NCBI RefSeq assembly: GCF_002845745.1
Contig: NZ_PIUM01000010.1
Coordinates: 83,250 to 147,249, forward strand
DNA: 64,000 nt
Source of the DNA: Telmatospirillum siberiense
Lineage (GTDB): Bacteria; Pseudomonadota; Alphaproteobacteria; Rhodospirillales; Magnetospirillaceae
Reading direction: 5' to 3'
The notes under the pieces are model-generated. The model searched no databases and had not been told where the DNA came from. It saw only the letters and a list, made by a program, of their open reading frames with translations. Of this stretch, positions 18,000-27,650 are shown piece after piece. The position numbers were made by a program, and so were the translations under genes. Position 1 is the stretch's first letter. Every line of letters begins with the position of its first letter.

Positions 18000-18410
18000 T
18001 TAAGAAAGGGCCAGCCTGATGATCTGGCGGTCGATGTCGGACTCGAACTGGTGAATCCATTTGTTATAGGTGGTGTGAATCAGCCCATCGCTCGTCGCCA
18101 GAAGATTGGCGCTGGTTACATAGCTGATGGAATAATTGCCGGTGGTGAACAGGACTTCGATGTCGGCGCTGTGCCCATTGTGATCGATATGTCCTTTCAG
18201 ATGTCCGGGCTCCACGGGGACAAGGGTCCAGCCCCGATCCGTTCCGGCCAGAACGATCGCCCTCTGCATGTCGGGCAGGGAGATCTGCGTGACGGCCGCG
18301 GGAATGGGATGGCTGACGACGTTGTAGACCGGTTGCTGGCGGGAGCAGCCCACCACGACCAAGGCCAAGCCGCCGGCAACGATGATGTTCCTCGCCATCT
18401 TTAAAATCAT
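18000..18410 (-). CDS. Small lipoprotein of unknown function
   Basis: A 136-residue protein. I choose ATG 18410 over the earlier TTG 18416 because GGGAG lies eight bases before the ATG but only two before the TTG. A hydrophobic segment ends in the lipobox VVVGCS. The mature part carries QPVYNVVSHPIP and then IHTTYNKWIHQFESDIDRQI; I have the impression that these patterns recur in small uncharacterised proteobacterial lipoproteins, but I know of no function. It is convergent with the DUF3261 gene and lies between the two blocks of the polyketide locus. Confidence 0.8.
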   Translation of the reverse strand: MILKMARNIIVAGGLALVVVGCSRQQPVYNVVSHPIPAAVTQISLPDMQRAIVLAGTDRGWTLVPVEPGHLKGHIDHNGHSADIEVLFTTGNYSISYVTSANLLATSDGLIHTTYNKWIHQFESDIDRQIIRLALS

Positions 18411-18822
18411 TCTCAATACTCCCTGCGAGACAAGGGGGGCTCATCCCCTACCAGAAGAAATAAAAGCCTGTGGATTATCCACGGAAAAGGTATGCCAATC
18501 TTTAACGGGGTCGCCCATAAAGAAATCGTATGTTTTTCAATAATCGTCCTTTGGGGCGACCGCGCGCGGAACATTGGGCGCACCTTCAACCAGCCCTCGG
18601 CTGACCGCCGGTGACGCGGTACGCGCAAGGGTTATCTGGTTACTTTCCGGTAGGGCTTTTTGGTGTATTGTCCGCCGGCATCTTGGATCGAAAGGTTGGG
18701 TATTTGGTCGTCCGCGCGGTGGTTTCTGTTGTCTTCCCGTCGGCGAGGGCCGTTTGCGGCGGCGCCGCGACGGCTTCCGATGCGTCGGCCGGATTCGATG
18801 TTCCGGCGGTGAGGGTGTGGCC
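18411..18822. promoter_or_regulatory. Control region before the second polyketide block
   Basis: This 412-base gap separates a leftward lipoprotein gene from the rightward ketosynthase operon and should hold both promoters. Bases 18455-18545 are AT-rich (including TGTGGATTATCCACGG, a short palindrome at about 18470-18485). The frame of the ketosynthase is open back to 18574, but the upstream stretch does not resemble the family. I see no confident promoter boxes. Confidence 0.4.
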
Positions 18823-20007
18823 ATGAGGCTTTACCTGAACGATTGCGGCGTCGTCTGTCCCTTGGGCCGGGGTCGGTCCGCCGTTGCCCGGGCCTTGTTC
18901 TCCGGGGCGTCCCATGCCTTTCGCGAAGACGCGGTCTCGATTCCGGAGCGGAGCGTCCAGGTTGGCGCGATCGACGGAGAGTTTCCGCCACCGCCTCCGG
19001 TCGCGGCGGCCTATGACTGCCGCAACAACCGGATGATGTGGGCGGCGCTGGCCGAGATCCGTCCGGCGGTGGAGGCCTGCGCCGCCCGTTACGGCGTCCA
19101 CAGGATAGCGGTGGTGTTGGGCAGCAGCACCTCGGGCATCGCCGAGGGCGAGATTGCTCTGTCCGCCTACCGGAGTGGCGGCGTATGGCCCGGAAGCTAC
19201 CATTACCGGCAGCAGGAACCCGGTACCCTGGCCGTTTTCGCCGCGCGCGCCCTGGGACTGGAGGGGCCTGCCTATACGGTGGCCACCGCCTGCTCGTCGA
19301 GCGGCAAGGTTTTCGCCTCCGCCCGCCGGTTGATCCGGTCCGGGCTGGTCGACGCCGCCGTGGTGGGCGGGGCGGATTCGCTCTGCCGGATGACCTTGAA
19401 CGGCTTCCATTCGTTGGAGGCGCTGTCAAAAAGCCGTTGCAATCCCTTCAGCGCCCATCGCGACGGCATCACCATCGGGGAGGGGGCCGCCGCTTTTCTG
19501 CTTTCCGCCGAGCCCGGTCCGGTGGAGTTGCTGGGGGTGGGCGAAAGTTCGGATGCCCATCACGTCACCGCGCCCGATCCCGAAGGCGAAGGCGCGCGGG
19601 CGGCCATGGCGATGGCGCTGTCCGACGCCGGCCTGACTCCCGCCGACATCGCCTATGTCAATCTGCACGGCACGGCGACACCGCTCAACGACGCCATGGA
19701 GAGCCGCGCCATGGCGGCGCTGTTCCCGGCGTCGACGCCCTGCAGTTCGACCAAGGGCATGACCGGACATATGCTGGGGGCGACCGGCGGCGTCGAGGCC
19801 GCGTTCCTATGGCTTACCCTCAATCCGGAAACCAATGCCGGATTGCTGCCGCCCCATCTGTGGGACGGCTGCTTCGACGACGCCTTGCCCCGGCTCAATC
19901 TGATCGCTCCGGGCACTCCGCTGGTTGAACGGGGGCGCTCGGCCATGCTCAGCAATTCCTTCGGGTTCGGCGGCAGCAACGTTTCCCTGGTTCTGGGGCG
20001 GGCCTGA
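18823..20007 (+). CDS. Beta-ketoacyl-ACP synthase (ApeO-like), first ketosynthase
   Basis: A 394-residue ketosynthase. ATG 18823 is chosen because the family opening MRLYLNDCGVVCPLG follows it directly. The catalytic triad is complete: cysteine in ATACSSSGK, histidine in NLHGTATPLND and histidine in KGMTGHMLGATGG. It would condense malonyl-ACP with the growing chain, probably as a heterodimer with the chain-length-factor protein at 6573, although the two genes are 12 kb apart. Its stop overlaps the next gene's start (TGATG). Confidence 0.92.
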   Translation: MRLYLNDCGVVCPLGRGRSAVARALFSGASHAFREDAVSIPERSVQVGAIDGEFPPPPPVAAAYDCRNNRMMWAALAEIRPAVEACAARYGVHRIAVVLGSSTSGIAEGEIALSAYRSGGVWPGSYHYRQQEPGTLAVFAARALGLEGPAYTVATACSSSGKVFASARRLIRSGLVDAAVVGGADSLCRMTLNGFHSLEALSKSRCNPFSAHRDGITIGEGAAAFLLSAEPGPVELLGVGESSDAHHVTAPDPEGEGARAAMAMALSDAGLTPADIAYVNLHGTATPLNDAMESRAMAALFPASTPCSSTKGMTGHMLGATGGVEAAFLWLTLNPETNAGLLPPHLWDGCFDDALPRLNLIAPGTPLVERGRSAMLSNSFGFGGSNVSLVLGRA

Positions 20008-20468
20008 TGGGCGGCGCCTTTCCTTCGCCCGGCGATCTCCTACCGCACCGTCCGCCGATGGTGTTGCTGGACGAGGTGCTGGACTATGGCGAGGCCATGG
20101 CGAAGGCATCCCTGACCATTCATGCCGGGACAGCGTTTTTCGAGCCCGATCTGGGCGTGCCCGCCCATGTCGGCATCGAATGGATGGCCCAGACCTGCGG
20201 CATTTTCGCCGGCCTGGAGGCCAGGGCCGCCGACCGTCCGATCCGCTTGGGCTTTCTGCTTGGCACCCGACGTTACCAGTCGATGCGCTCCTGGTTCGCC
20301 TTGGGGGAACGGCCGGTGATTTCCGTCGATCTGGCGTTTCGCGAAGAGGGGATGGCGGTTTTCGACTGCCGGATCGCGGTTGCCGATGCTCCCGTCGCCA
20401 CCGCGCGGTTGACCCTCTATCAACCCGATGGCGAAGCGCCATCGACATCCGACCAATCCATGGAGTAG
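20007..20468 (+). CDS. Hotdog-fold 3-hydroxyacyl-ACP dehydratase (ApeP-like)
   Basis: A 153-residue hotdog protein. Features are LLPHRPPMVLLDEVL near the N-terminus, VPAHVGIEWMAQTCGIFAGL in the central helix, and GFLLGTRRYQSM. This matches FabZ-like dehydratases of aryl-polyene clusters, which work with the second dehydratase (here at 10637). It is coupled to the ketosynthase upstream by a one-base stop/start overlap. Confidence 0.88.
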   Translation: MGGAFPSPGDLLPHRPPMVLLDEVLDYGEAMAKASLTIHAGTAFFEPDLGVPAHVGIEWMAQTCGIFAGLEARAADRPIRLGFLLGTRRYQSMRSWFALGERPVISVDLAFREEGMAVFDCRIAVADAPVATARLTLYQPDGEAPSTSDQSME

Positions 20469-20474
20469 CGGGTT

Positions 20475-21200
20475 TTGGACAGAACGATCCTGGTCACCGG
20501 CGCCAGCAAGGGTATCGGTCGCGCCGTCGCCTTGAGACTGGCCCGCGATGGTTTTCATGTCGCGGTTCACTACGGTTCCGATCAAGCGGGGGCCGAAGCC
20601 GTGGCCGCCGCAATCCGCGAGGCCGGCGGCACCGCCCGCATCTTGTCCTTCGATATCGCCGATCGTGCCGCCTGCCGCGCGGTTCTCGAAGACGAGATCG
20701 CGCGACATGGCGCTTTCTACGGTGCGGTATTGAACGCCGGCATCACCCGCGACGCGGCTTTTCCCGCCATGGAGGGCGAGGATTGGGATCGCGTGTTGGG
20801 GACCAATCTCGACGGTTTTTATAATGTCTTGCACCCCGTCGTCATGCCGATGGTGTCGGCGCGGCGCGGCGGTCGCATCGTCAGCCTGTCCTCCGTTTCG
20901 GGATTGGCCGGAAATCGCGGACAGGTGAATTACAGCGCCTCGAAGGCCGGCATCATCGGTGCCACCAAGGCCCTGGCCATCGAACTGGCCAAGCGCGCCA
21001 TCACCGTCAATTGCGTGGCGCCCGGCATCATCGAAACTCAAATGATCAAGGATCTGCCGCTCGATGAAATCGCCAGGATGGTGCCGCTGCGCCGGGTCGG
21101 CCAACCCGAGGAGGTGGCCGCGGCGGTGGCCTTCCTGTGTTCCGACGAGGCGGGATACATCACGCGGCAGGTGATCTCGGTGAATGGAGGGATGATCTGA
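20475..21200 (+). CDS. 3-oxoacyl-ACP reductase, SDR family (ApeQ/FabG-like)
   Basis: A 241-residue short-chain dehydrogenase starting at TTG 20475. The NAD(P)-binding motif is TGASKGIG, the structural NAG is in AVLNAGITRD, and the catalytic Ser-Tyr-Lys triad is in SLSSVSGLAG and VNYSASKAG. It would reduce the 3-oxo group formed by the ketosynthases. Its stop overlaps the start of the next ketosynthase (TGATG), so it is co-translated with it. Confidence 0.93.
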   Translation: MDRTILVTGASKGIGRAVALRLARDGFHVAVHYGSDQAGAEAVAAAIREAGGTARILSFDIADRAACRAVLEDEIARHGAFYGAVLNAGITRDAAFPAMEGEDWDRVLGTNLDGFYNVLHPVVMPMVSARRGGRIVSLSSVSGLAGNRGQVNYSASKAGIIGATKALAIELAKRAITVNCVAPGIIETQMIKDLPLDEIARMVPLRRVGQPEEVAAAVAFLCSDEAGYITRQVISVNGGMI

Positions 21201-22423
21201 TGCGCCGCGTCGTCGTCACCGGCATGGCCGGACTGACCGCCCTGGGCGAGGACTGGCCGGTCATCCGGAGCGCTTTCGAACAGGGGCGCACCGGCATCCG
21301 TTTCATGGAGGAATGGGCGCGGTTTACCGAGATAAATACCCGTCTCGCCGCACCCGTTCCCGGTTTTTCGGTGGCGGAACGCTATCCGCGCAAGAAAACC
21401 CGGACCATGGGACGGGTGTCGCAGATGGCCGTCTATGCCACCGAGCGGGCCCTGCGGCATGCCGGCCTGCTGGGGGATCCGGTATTGACCGGCGGTCGGA
21501 CCGGGGTCGCCTATGGCTCGTCCTTCGGAACTCCGGATGCGGTGCTGGGATTCTACGAACTGAAAAAGGACGGCGCCTCACGCCATTTGAACGCCACCAG
21601 TTACATCCAGATGATGAGCCACACGGCGGTGGTCAATATCGGTCTGTTTTTCGGCATCACCGGCCGCATCATTCCGACGTCGAGCGCCTGCACCTCGGGC
21701 AGCCAGGCCATCGGCTACGCCTTCGAATCGATTCGCTACGGCAAGGCCGACGTGATGATCGCCGGCGGCGCCGAGGAATTGGACATCACCGATTCGGCCG
21801 TGTTCGATACCCTCTACGCCACCAGCACGAAAAACGACACGCCGGCCACGACGCCGCGTCCCTATGACCGGGATCGCGACGGATTGGTCATCGGCGAGGG
21901 GGCGGGCTCCCTGATTCTCGAGGAATACGAGCACGCCCGCGCCCGTGGCGCCCATATCTACGCGGAAGTCGTCGGCTTCGGCTGCAATTCGGACGGCAAC
22001 CACGTCACTCAGCCGCAGGCCGAAACCATGGCCGGAGCCTTGCGGCTGGCCCTGGACGACGCCGGTCTGCCGGCCTCGGCCGTGGGTTTCGTCTCCGGGC
22101 ACGGCACCGCCACCGAATGGGGCGATATCGCCGAGACCAAGGCGACGAACCTGGTCATGGGCGCCACCGCGCCCATTCATTCGTTGAAGGGATATTTCGG
22201 GCACAGCCTCGGGGCTTGCGGCGCCATCGAGGCGTGGCTGTCCATCGAGATGATGCGCGACGGCTGGTTTTGTCCGACCGCCAACCTCGTTCATCTGGAC
22301 GAACGCTGCGGCGAACTGGATTATGTCATGCAAGAGCCGCGACGCCTGGAGGTGGACCATCTGATGTCGAATAATTTCGCCTTCGGAGGGATCAATACCT
22401 CCCTCATCCTGCGCCGGCTTTGA
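21200..22423 (+). CDS. Beta-ketoacyl-ACP synthase (ApeR-like), second ketosynthase
   Basis: A 407-residue ketosynthase beginning at ATG 21200, where [18 protein letters not shown] matches FabF-type starts. The triad is intact: cysteine in SSACTSGSQ, histidine in [11 protein letters not shown] and histidine in [12 protein letters not shown]. In aryl-polyene systems a second ketosynthase is thought to run the first condensation or otherwise assist the KS/chain-length-factor pair. It is the last polyketide gene; the thymidylate synthase gene starts after only ten bases and its ribosome site overlaps this stop region. Confidence 0.92.
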   Translation: MRRVVVTGMAGLTALGEDWPVIRSAFEQGRTGIRFMEEWARFTEINTRLAAPVPGFSVAERYPRKKTRTMGRVSQMAVYATERALRHAGLLGDPVLTGGRTGVAYGSSFGTPDAVLGFYELKKDGASRHLNATSYIQMMSHTAVVNIGLFFGITGRIIPTSSACTSGSQAIGYAFESIRYGKADVMIAGGAEELDITDSAVFDTLYATSTKNDTPATTPRPYDRDRDGLVIGEGAGSLILEEYEHARARGAHIYAEVVGFGCNSDGNHVTQPQAETMAGALRLALDDAGLPASAVGFVSGHGTATEWGDIAETKATNLVMGATAPIHSLKGYFGHSLGACGAIEAWLSIEMMRDGWFCPTANLVHLDERCGELDYVMQEPRRLEVDHLMSNNFAFGGINTSLILRRL

Positions 22424-22433
22424 GGAGGGGACG

Positions 22434-23228
22434 GTGAGGCAATATCTCGATCTGATGCGCCATGTGCGGGAAAAGGGCGTCTTCAAGCAGGATCGCACCG
22501 GCACCGGAACCCATAGCGTGTTCGGCTGGCAGATGCGGTTCGATCTGTCGGACGGTTTCCCGGTGGTGACCACCAAGAAGCTGCATCTGCGTTCGATCAT
22601 TCACGAACTGCTGTGGTTCCTGAAGGGCGACACCAACGTCGCCTATCTGCATGCCAACAAGGTGTTCATCTGGGACGAATGGGCCGACGCCGAGGGAAAT
22701 CTGGGTCCCGTCTACGGATATCAGTGGCGGTCCTGGCCGACGCCCGACGGCGGCGCCATCGACCAGATCGGCAATCTGCTCGCGCAGATCCGCAAGAATC
22801 CCGATTCCCGGCGGCTGATCGTCTCGGCGTGGAACCCGGCGGACGTCGATCGCATGGCTCTGCCGCCCTGCCATTGCCTGTTCCAGTTCTATGTGGCCGA
22901 GGGGCGGCTGTCCTGCCAGCTCTATCAACGCTCGGCCGACATCTTCTTAGGGGTGCCCTTCAACATCGCCTCCTACGCCCTGCTTACCATGATGATTGCC
23001 CAGGTGAGCGGATTGCAGCCCGGCGAATTCGTCCACACCTTCGGCGACGCCCATCTTTATGCCAATCATCTGGAGCAGGCCGATCTGCAATTGTCGCGCA
23101 CGCCTAAGCCCTTGCCGGTCATGCGCCTCAATCCCGAAGTCAAGGATCTGTTCGCCTTCCGCTACGAGGACTTCACCCTGGAAGGCTATGATCCCGATCC
23201 CCATATCGCCGCGCCGGTGGCCGTCTGA
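22434..23228 (+). CDS. thyA: Thymidylate synthase
   Basis: A 264-residue enzyme that makes dTMP from dUMP with methylene-tetrahydrofolate. The catalytic cysteine lies in [11 protein letters not shown], the dUMP-binding stretch is [17 protein letters not shown], and [12 protein letters not shown] is near the N-terminus. It starts at GTG 22434 with a strong GAGGAGGGG site just upstream. The stop overlaps the folA start (TGATG). A housekeeping gene normally, it directly follows the polyketide block and may be partly read from its promoter. Confidence 0.98.
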   Translation: MRQYLDLMRHVREKGVFKQDRTGTGTHSVFGWQMRFDLSDGFPVVTTKKLHLRSIIHELLWFLKGDTNVAYLHANKVFIWDEWADAEGNLGPVYGYQWRSWPTPDGGAIDQIGNLLAQIRKNPDSRRLIVSAWNPADVDRMALPPCHCLFQFYVAEGRLSCQLYQRSADIFLGVPFNIASYALLTMMIAQVSGLQPGEFVHTFGDAHLYANHLEQADLQLSRTPKPLPVMRLNPEVKDLFAFRYEDFTLEGYDPDPHIAAPVAV

Positions 23229-23710
23229 TGCTGTCGCTGATCGTCGCCGCGGCGGCCAATGGCGTGATCGGCCGGGACAACCAGCTTCCCTGGCATAACC
23301 CCGAGGATCTTCGCTATTTCAAGCGGGTGACCATGGGCAAGCCGCTGGTGATGGGGCGCAAGACCCATCAGTCGATCGGCCGGCCGCTGCCCGGCCGGCC
23401 GAATATCGTGGTGACCCGCGATCCGGCCTGGACGGCCGAGGGCGTCCACATCGCCCATTCCCTCGAGCAGGCTTTGGACATGGCCGGGGCGTTGGCGGCC
23501 GGCGGCGAGATCATGGTGATCGGCGGGGCCGAGCTGTTCAACGCCGCGCTGGACCAGGCCGATCGTCTTTATTTGACCGAGGTGCACCGGGATTACGAGG
23601 GCGACGTCTTCTTCCCGATGCCCGATCCGGCGTCCTGGCGGGAAGTGAGCCGCGAGGAGCATCCGGGCGATCCGGCATACGGTTTCGTCGTTCTGGAACG
23701 GCGGCGCTGA
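23228..23710 (+). CDS. folA: Dihydrofolate reductase
   Basis: A 160-residue enzyme that reduces dihydrofolate to tetrahydrofolate, regenerating the cofactor consumed by ThyA. Key features are the N-terminal [19 protein letters not shown], the active-site acid in NPEDLRYFK, the NADPH loop [10 protein letters not shown] and [10 protein letters not shown]. It is coupled to thyA and followed by a terminator-like hairpin. Confidence 0.97.
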   Translation: MLSLIVAAAANGVIGRDNQLPWHNPEDLRYFKRVTMGKPLVMGRKTHQSIGRPLPGRPNIVVTRDPAWTAEGVHIAHSLEQALDMAGALAAGGEIMVIGGAELFNAALDQADRLYLTEVHRDYEGDVFFPMPDPASWREVSREEHPGDPAYGFVVLERRR

Positions 23711-23753
23711 CCACGGCTTCCCGGTCGGGAAAGTAGCTCTGGCAGGGACACCT

Positions 23754-23823
23754 ATAGGCGTTCGGATAAGCCCTCGCCCGCTTTGCGGGAGAGGGGAGAT
23801 TTTTTTCTTATCCGAACGCCTAT
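23754..23823. terminator. Nested hairpin with T-run after folA
   Basis: A perfect 17-bp outer inverted repeat (23754-23770 with 23807-23823, word ATAGGCGTTCGGATAAG) encloses an inner GC stem (CCCTCGCCCGC / GCGGGAGAGGG) followed by seven T. The inner hairpin plus T-run fits a rho-independent terminator for the thyA-folA transcript. The inner stem resembles the CCCTCTCCCGC blocks at 2131 and 2477, so the whole may be a dispersed repeat that supplies a terminator. Confidence 0.75.
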
Positions 23824-23864
23824 GGACGTCACTGCCGGTGGAGGGATTCCTTTCCACCCGTCTC

Positions 23865-24818
23865 TCAGGCCTCCACCGCCTCGCCCTCGCTCTGGATGGC
23901 GCCGGCGTTTGCGCGGTCCTGCTCGCGGCGGCGGACTTCCTGGCGCAGCAGGGCGATGAAATCGAGCGTGGCCGGCGAGAGCGAGGCGCCTGCCCGGCGG
24001 ACCACGCCTAAGGACCGGCGGAAGGCCGGCACCAGCGGACGCCAGACCAATCCCGATTCCGCCATCAAGGGCACGGTCAGGCCGGGCAGGGCGGTGATGC
24101 CGAGGCGGGCGTCGACCAGGGCCCGCGCGGTGGCCAGAAAGCCGCATTCGAACAAGGGCGCCACCGCCATTCCCTGCTGCAGGAAGGCGGCGTCGGTGAT
24201 GGCGCGCACGCTCGACCCGCTGGACATGGCGATGAAGCGCCGGTCGGCGAAAACGTCCCACCCCACGCTCTCTCCCGCCGCCAGGGGATCGTCACGCCGG
24301 CAGACCAGTCCGAATTCGTCGCTGAGCAAGGGGTGATAGACCAGGTCGCGGTCGGGATTGGGGCGCGCCGTCAGGCCTATTTCGGCCAATCCCTCGGCGA
24401 TGTCGTCCTCCACCGACATGGAGTGGGCGTCGATAATCTGGAAATCGACATCGGGCCGGGTTTCGCGGAAACGCACGATGGCGCCGGGCAGCAGGACGGC
24501 GGCCATCGAGGGCAAGGTGGCGATGGTGACGCGGCCGCGCCGTCCGGTGATGAAACGGGAAAGCTCGCTGAAACTGTTGTCGAACTCGCGCACGATTCGC
24601 AGGGCGATCGGCTTCAATTCATGGCCGGCCGGCGTCAGGGCGACGTTGCGGGTGTCGCGGTCGAACAGGCGCGCGCCCAATGTCTCCTCGACCATGCGGA
24701 TGGTGCGGCTCAATGCCGGCTGCGAAACCGACAGACGCAACGCGGCCTCGCTGAAACTTCCGGTTTCGGCCACCTTGAGAAAGGCCGAGAGCTGTTGCGG
24801 GGTAACATTGATGCGCAT
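23865..24818 (-). CDS. LysR-family transcriptional regulator
   Basis: A 317-residue protein with a winged helix-turn-helix at residues 1-65 (LSAFLKVAETGSFSEAALRL, SQPALSRTIRMVEETLG) and a ligand-binding domain at about 90-300. It is divergent from the CitMHS-AtuA operon and separated from it by 163 bases, the normal arrangement for a LysR activator of the adjacent operon. The inducer is likely the transported acid or a metabolite of it. It runs toward the folA terminator. Confidence 0.93.
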   Translation of the reverse strand: MRINVTPQQLSAFLKVAETGSFSEAALRLSVSQPALSRTIRMVEETLGARLFDRDTRNVALTPAGHELKPIALRIVREFDNSFSELSRFITGRRGRVTIATLPSMAAVLLPGAIVRFRETRPDVDFQIIDAHSMSVEDDIAEGLAEIGLTARPNPDRDLVYHPLLSDEFGLVCRRDDPLAAGESVGWDVFADRRFIAMSSGSSVRAITDAAFLQQGMAVAPLFECGFLATARALVDARLGITALPGLTVPLMAESGLVWRPLVPAFRRSLGVVRRAGASLSPATLDFIALLRQEVRRREQDRANAGAIQSEGEAVEA

Positions 24819-24858
24819 GCGAAGCCTTCCGGAACCCGATGACGGGCAGGACGATAGC

Positions 24859-24891
24859 TTGATTTATGTGAAATGTGAATGAACTTATCAA
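24859..24891. promoter_or_regulatory. Candidate LysR operator between the divergent regulator and transporter genes
   Basis: The AT-rich intergenic stretch holds the inverted halves TTGAT (24859-24863) and ATCAA (24887-24891), with an ATGTGAAATGTGAAT direct repeat between them. This is a plausible regulator-binding area but the spacing is longer than the classical T-N11-A box. Assigned by position and symmetry only. Confidence 0.35.
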
Positions 24892-24981
24892 TTATATATT
24901 TTTGACGCATTAATCGAAAACGGCGAGGCTTTCACGAAAGAACAAAAAAGCACAACGCAACCGTGTGGGAGGATTTCTTTC

Positions 24982-26277
24982 ATGTTGGCTATATTGGGTC
25001 TCCTGGTGATCGGCGTCATGCTGGTCGCCATCCTGCGAAACTGGATCTCGCCCCTGGTGGCGCTGATCCTCATTCCCATCGCCGGCGCCTTGCTCGGCGG
25101 CTTCGGCCTGGAGACCGGCAAGTTCGTCATCAAGGGCATCGCCGCCATCGCTCCGACCGCCGGCATGTTCGTCTTCGCCATTCTCTATTTCGGCATCATG
25201 ACCGATGCCGGCATGCTCGATCCGATCATCAACGCCATCCTGAAGCGCGTCGGTCTGCGCCCCGCCCGCATCACCTGCGGAACCATGCTGCTGGCCGGCC
25301 TCGTCCATCTTGACGGGTCGGGCGCGGTGACCTTCCTGGTGACCATTCCGGCGATGTTGCCGCTTTATGAGCGGCTGGGCATGGACAAGCGCATCCTGGC
25401 GCTGTGCGCCTCGCTGGCCGCCGGCGTCAACTTCCTGCCCTGGACCGGTCCGGTCATTCGCGCCGCGGCGGCGCTGCATGTTTCAACCACCGACATCTTC
25501 AATCCGCTGATACCCGTTCAGGTTGTCGGCTGGGCCTTCTCCTTCGGTATCGCCTTCTGGCTGGGCAAGCGCGAGGAGCGCCGTCTCGGATTGGCCGAGA
25601 TCGCCGACGCGCCGGCCCTGAAGCGTGAGCTTTCCGCCGCCGAACAGGAACTGCGGCGTCCGAAGATGTTCGTTCCCAATCTTTTGCTGACCGTCGTCAT
25701 CATGACCATCATGATCGCCGGTTGGGTCGACCCGGTCGTCATGTTCATGCTGGGCACCGTGCTGGCGCTGATGATCAATTATCCGCAGGTCAACGATCAG
25801 AAGAAGCGCATCGACGCCCATGCCAAGGCGGCCCTGATGATGGCTTCGATTCTGCTGGCCGCCGGCTGCTTCACCGGCATCATGTCCGGCACCGGCATGC
25901 TGAAGGCCCTGGCCACCGCCGCCGTCGCCTTCGTGCCCCCCAGCATGGGCCAGCATCTGCCAGTGGCCCTGGGTCTCGTCTCCATGCCGCTCAGCATGCT
26001 GTTCGATCCGGACAGCTTCTATTTTGGCGTCCTGCCGGTGATCACCGAGGTCGCCAAGAATTTCGACGTGCCCGCGCTTGCCATGGGTCAGGCCGCCGTT
26101 CTCGGCCAGATGACCACCGGCTTCCCGGTCAGCCCGCTCACTCCCGCCACCTTCCTGGTCGTCGGCTTGTCGCAGATCGAACTGCGCGACCACCAGAAAT
26201 ACGCATTCAAATATCTGTTCGGAGCCTCGGTCGTCATGACGATCGCCTCGGTCGCCTTCGGCATCATCCCGCTCTGA
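24982..26277 (+). CDS. CitMHS-family citrate/organic acid-metal:proton symporter
   Basis: A 431-residue inner-membrane transporter with about 11-12 helices and no signal peptide. It matches the CitMHS family (citrate complexed with Mg or Ca and proton) with [32 protein letters not shown] and a C-terminal [23 protein letters not shown] lies before ATG 24982. In this operon, next to AtuA and CoA-transferase genes, the substrate may be another di- or tricarboxylate rather than citrate itself. Confidence 0.9.
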   Translation: MLAILGLLVIGVMLVAILRNWISPLVALILIPIAGALLGGFGLETGKFVIKGIAAIAPTAGMFVFAILYFGIMTDAGMLDPIINAILKRVGLRPARITCGTMLLAGLVHLDGSGAVTFLVTIPAMLPLYERLGMDKRILALCASLAAGVNFLPWTGPVIRAAAALHVSTTDIFNPLIPVQVVGWAFSFGIAFWLGKREERRLGLAEIADAPALKRELSAAEQELRRPKMFVPNLLLTVVIMTIMIAGWVDPVVMFMLGTVLALMINYPQVNDQKKRIDAHAKAALMMASILLAAGCFTGIMSGTGMLKALATAAVAFVPPSMGQHLPVALGLVSMPLSMLFDPDSFYFGVLPVITEVAKNFDVPALAMGQAAVLGQMTTGFPVSPLTPATFLVVGLSQIELRDHQKYAFKYLFGASVVMTIASVAFGIIPL

Positions 26278-26308
26278 ACACCCCCCCATGGTACGAAAGA
26301 AGAGTGTC

Positions 26309-27649
26309 ATGAAAACCATTCGAATCGGATCGGGCGCCGGTTATTCCGGCGACCGCATCGAACCAGCCGTCGAACTCGTCGAGAAAGGGGATATTTCCTA
26401 TCTCTGCTTCGAATGCCTGGCCGAACGCACCATCGCCATCGGCCAGCAGGCGAAGCTGGTCAATCCCGGTGCCGGTTTCGACGCCCTGCTGGAAGCCCGG
26501 ATGCGGGCCGTTCTGGCCCAGGCCAAAGCCAAGGGCATCCGGATCATCACCAACATGGGCGCGGCCAATCCGGCCGCCGGTGCCGCCAAGATCGCCGAGG
26601 TCGCCCGCTCCCTGGGGCTGGAAAAGCTGCGGATCGCCGCGGTCTATGGCGATGACGTCCTGGAGGCGCTTCTGCGCGGCGATCATCCCATCACCGAAAC
26701 CGGCCGTTCGGTCTCGGAAATGAAGGATAAGCTGGTCTCGGCCAACGCCTATCTGGGGGTGGCGCCGATCGTCGAGGCGCTGAAGGGCGGCGCCGACGTG
26801 GTGATCACCGGCCGCGTCGCCGATCCGGCATTGTTCCTGGCCCCCCTGATCCACGAGTTCGGCTGGGCGATGGACGATTGGGAAAAGCTCGGCAAGGGAA
26901 CCGCCGTCGGCCATCTGCTGGAGTGCGCCGGACAGGTCACCGGCGGTTATTTCGCCGATCCCGACGTCAAGGATGTCGCCAACCTGGCCCGTCTGGGCTT
27001 CCCCATCGCCGAAGTGGGCGAGGACGGCTCGACGCTGATCACCAAGGTCGCCGGTTCGGGCGGACGGGTGACCACGGCCACCTGCAAGGAACAGCTTCTC
27101 TACGAAATTCACGATCCCAAGGCCTATTACACGCCCGACGTGATCGCCGATTTCTCGAACATCACCGTCACCGAGGAAGCCTTCGACCGGGTCAGGGTCA
27201 GCGGAGTCGGCGGCCGCAAGCGGCCCGACACATTGAAGGTTTCGGTGGGATACAAGGACGGCTTCATCGGCGAAGGGCAGATGTCCTATGCCGGAACCGG
27301 CGCGGTGAAGCGCGGTCGCTTGGCGCTGGCCATCGTCGAGGAGCGCCTGAAGCTGACCGGCGTGAAGACGACTGAACAGCGTTTCGACCTGATCGGCGTC
27401 GATTCCATCCATGGAGCCGGCATCGCCGAAGGCGCCCCCGATCCGCATGAGGTCCGCATCCGCGTGGTCGGCCGCACCGACAGCTTGGCCGAGGCCGTGC
27501 GCATCGGCAACGAGGTCGAGACCCTTTATACCAACGGCCCGGCGGGCGGCGGCGGCGCCACCAAGTCGGCGCGGCCGGTGGTTGCCATGATGTCGGCGTT
27601 GCTGCCTCGCCAAGAGGTCGCTCCGACCGTCGAATTTTTCGAGGTGTGA
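26309..27649 (+). CDS. AtuA-family (DUF1446) protein, large part
   Basis: A 446-residue protein of the acyclic-terpene-utilisation AtuA family. It opens with IRIGSGAGYSGDRIEPAVEL and has ITGRVADPALFLAPL and GRTDSLAEAVRIGNEVETLYTNGPAGGGG, which are family signatures. I prefer ATG 26309 over 26288, as the protein similarity begins there. In some bacteria this protein is fused to a small C-terminal domain; here that domain is the next gene, one base away. The biochemical activity of the family is not established; it occurs beside CoA-ester catabolic genes. Confidence 0.85.
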   Translation: MKTIRIGSGAGYSGDRIEPAVELVEKGDISYLCFECLAERTIAIGQQAKLVNPGAGFDALLEARMRAVLAQAKAKGIRIITNMGAANPAAGAAKIAEVARSLGLEKLRIAAVYGDDVLEALLRGDHPITETGRSVSEMKDKLVSANAYLGVAPIVEALKGGADVVITGRVADPALFLAPLIHEFGWAMDDWEKLGKGTAVGHLLECAGQVTGGYFADPDVKDVANLARLGFPIAEVGEDGSTLITKVAGSGGRVTTATCKEQLLYEIHDPKAYYTPDVIADFSNITVTEEAFDRVRVSGVGGRKRPDTLKVSVGYKDGFIGEGQMSYAGTGAVKRGRLALAIVEERLKLTGVKTTEQRFDLIGVDSIHGAGIAEGAPDPHEVRIRVVGRTDSLAEAVRIGNEVETLYTNGPAGGGGATKSARPVVAMMSALLPRQEVAPTVEFFEV

Positions 27650-27650
27650 G

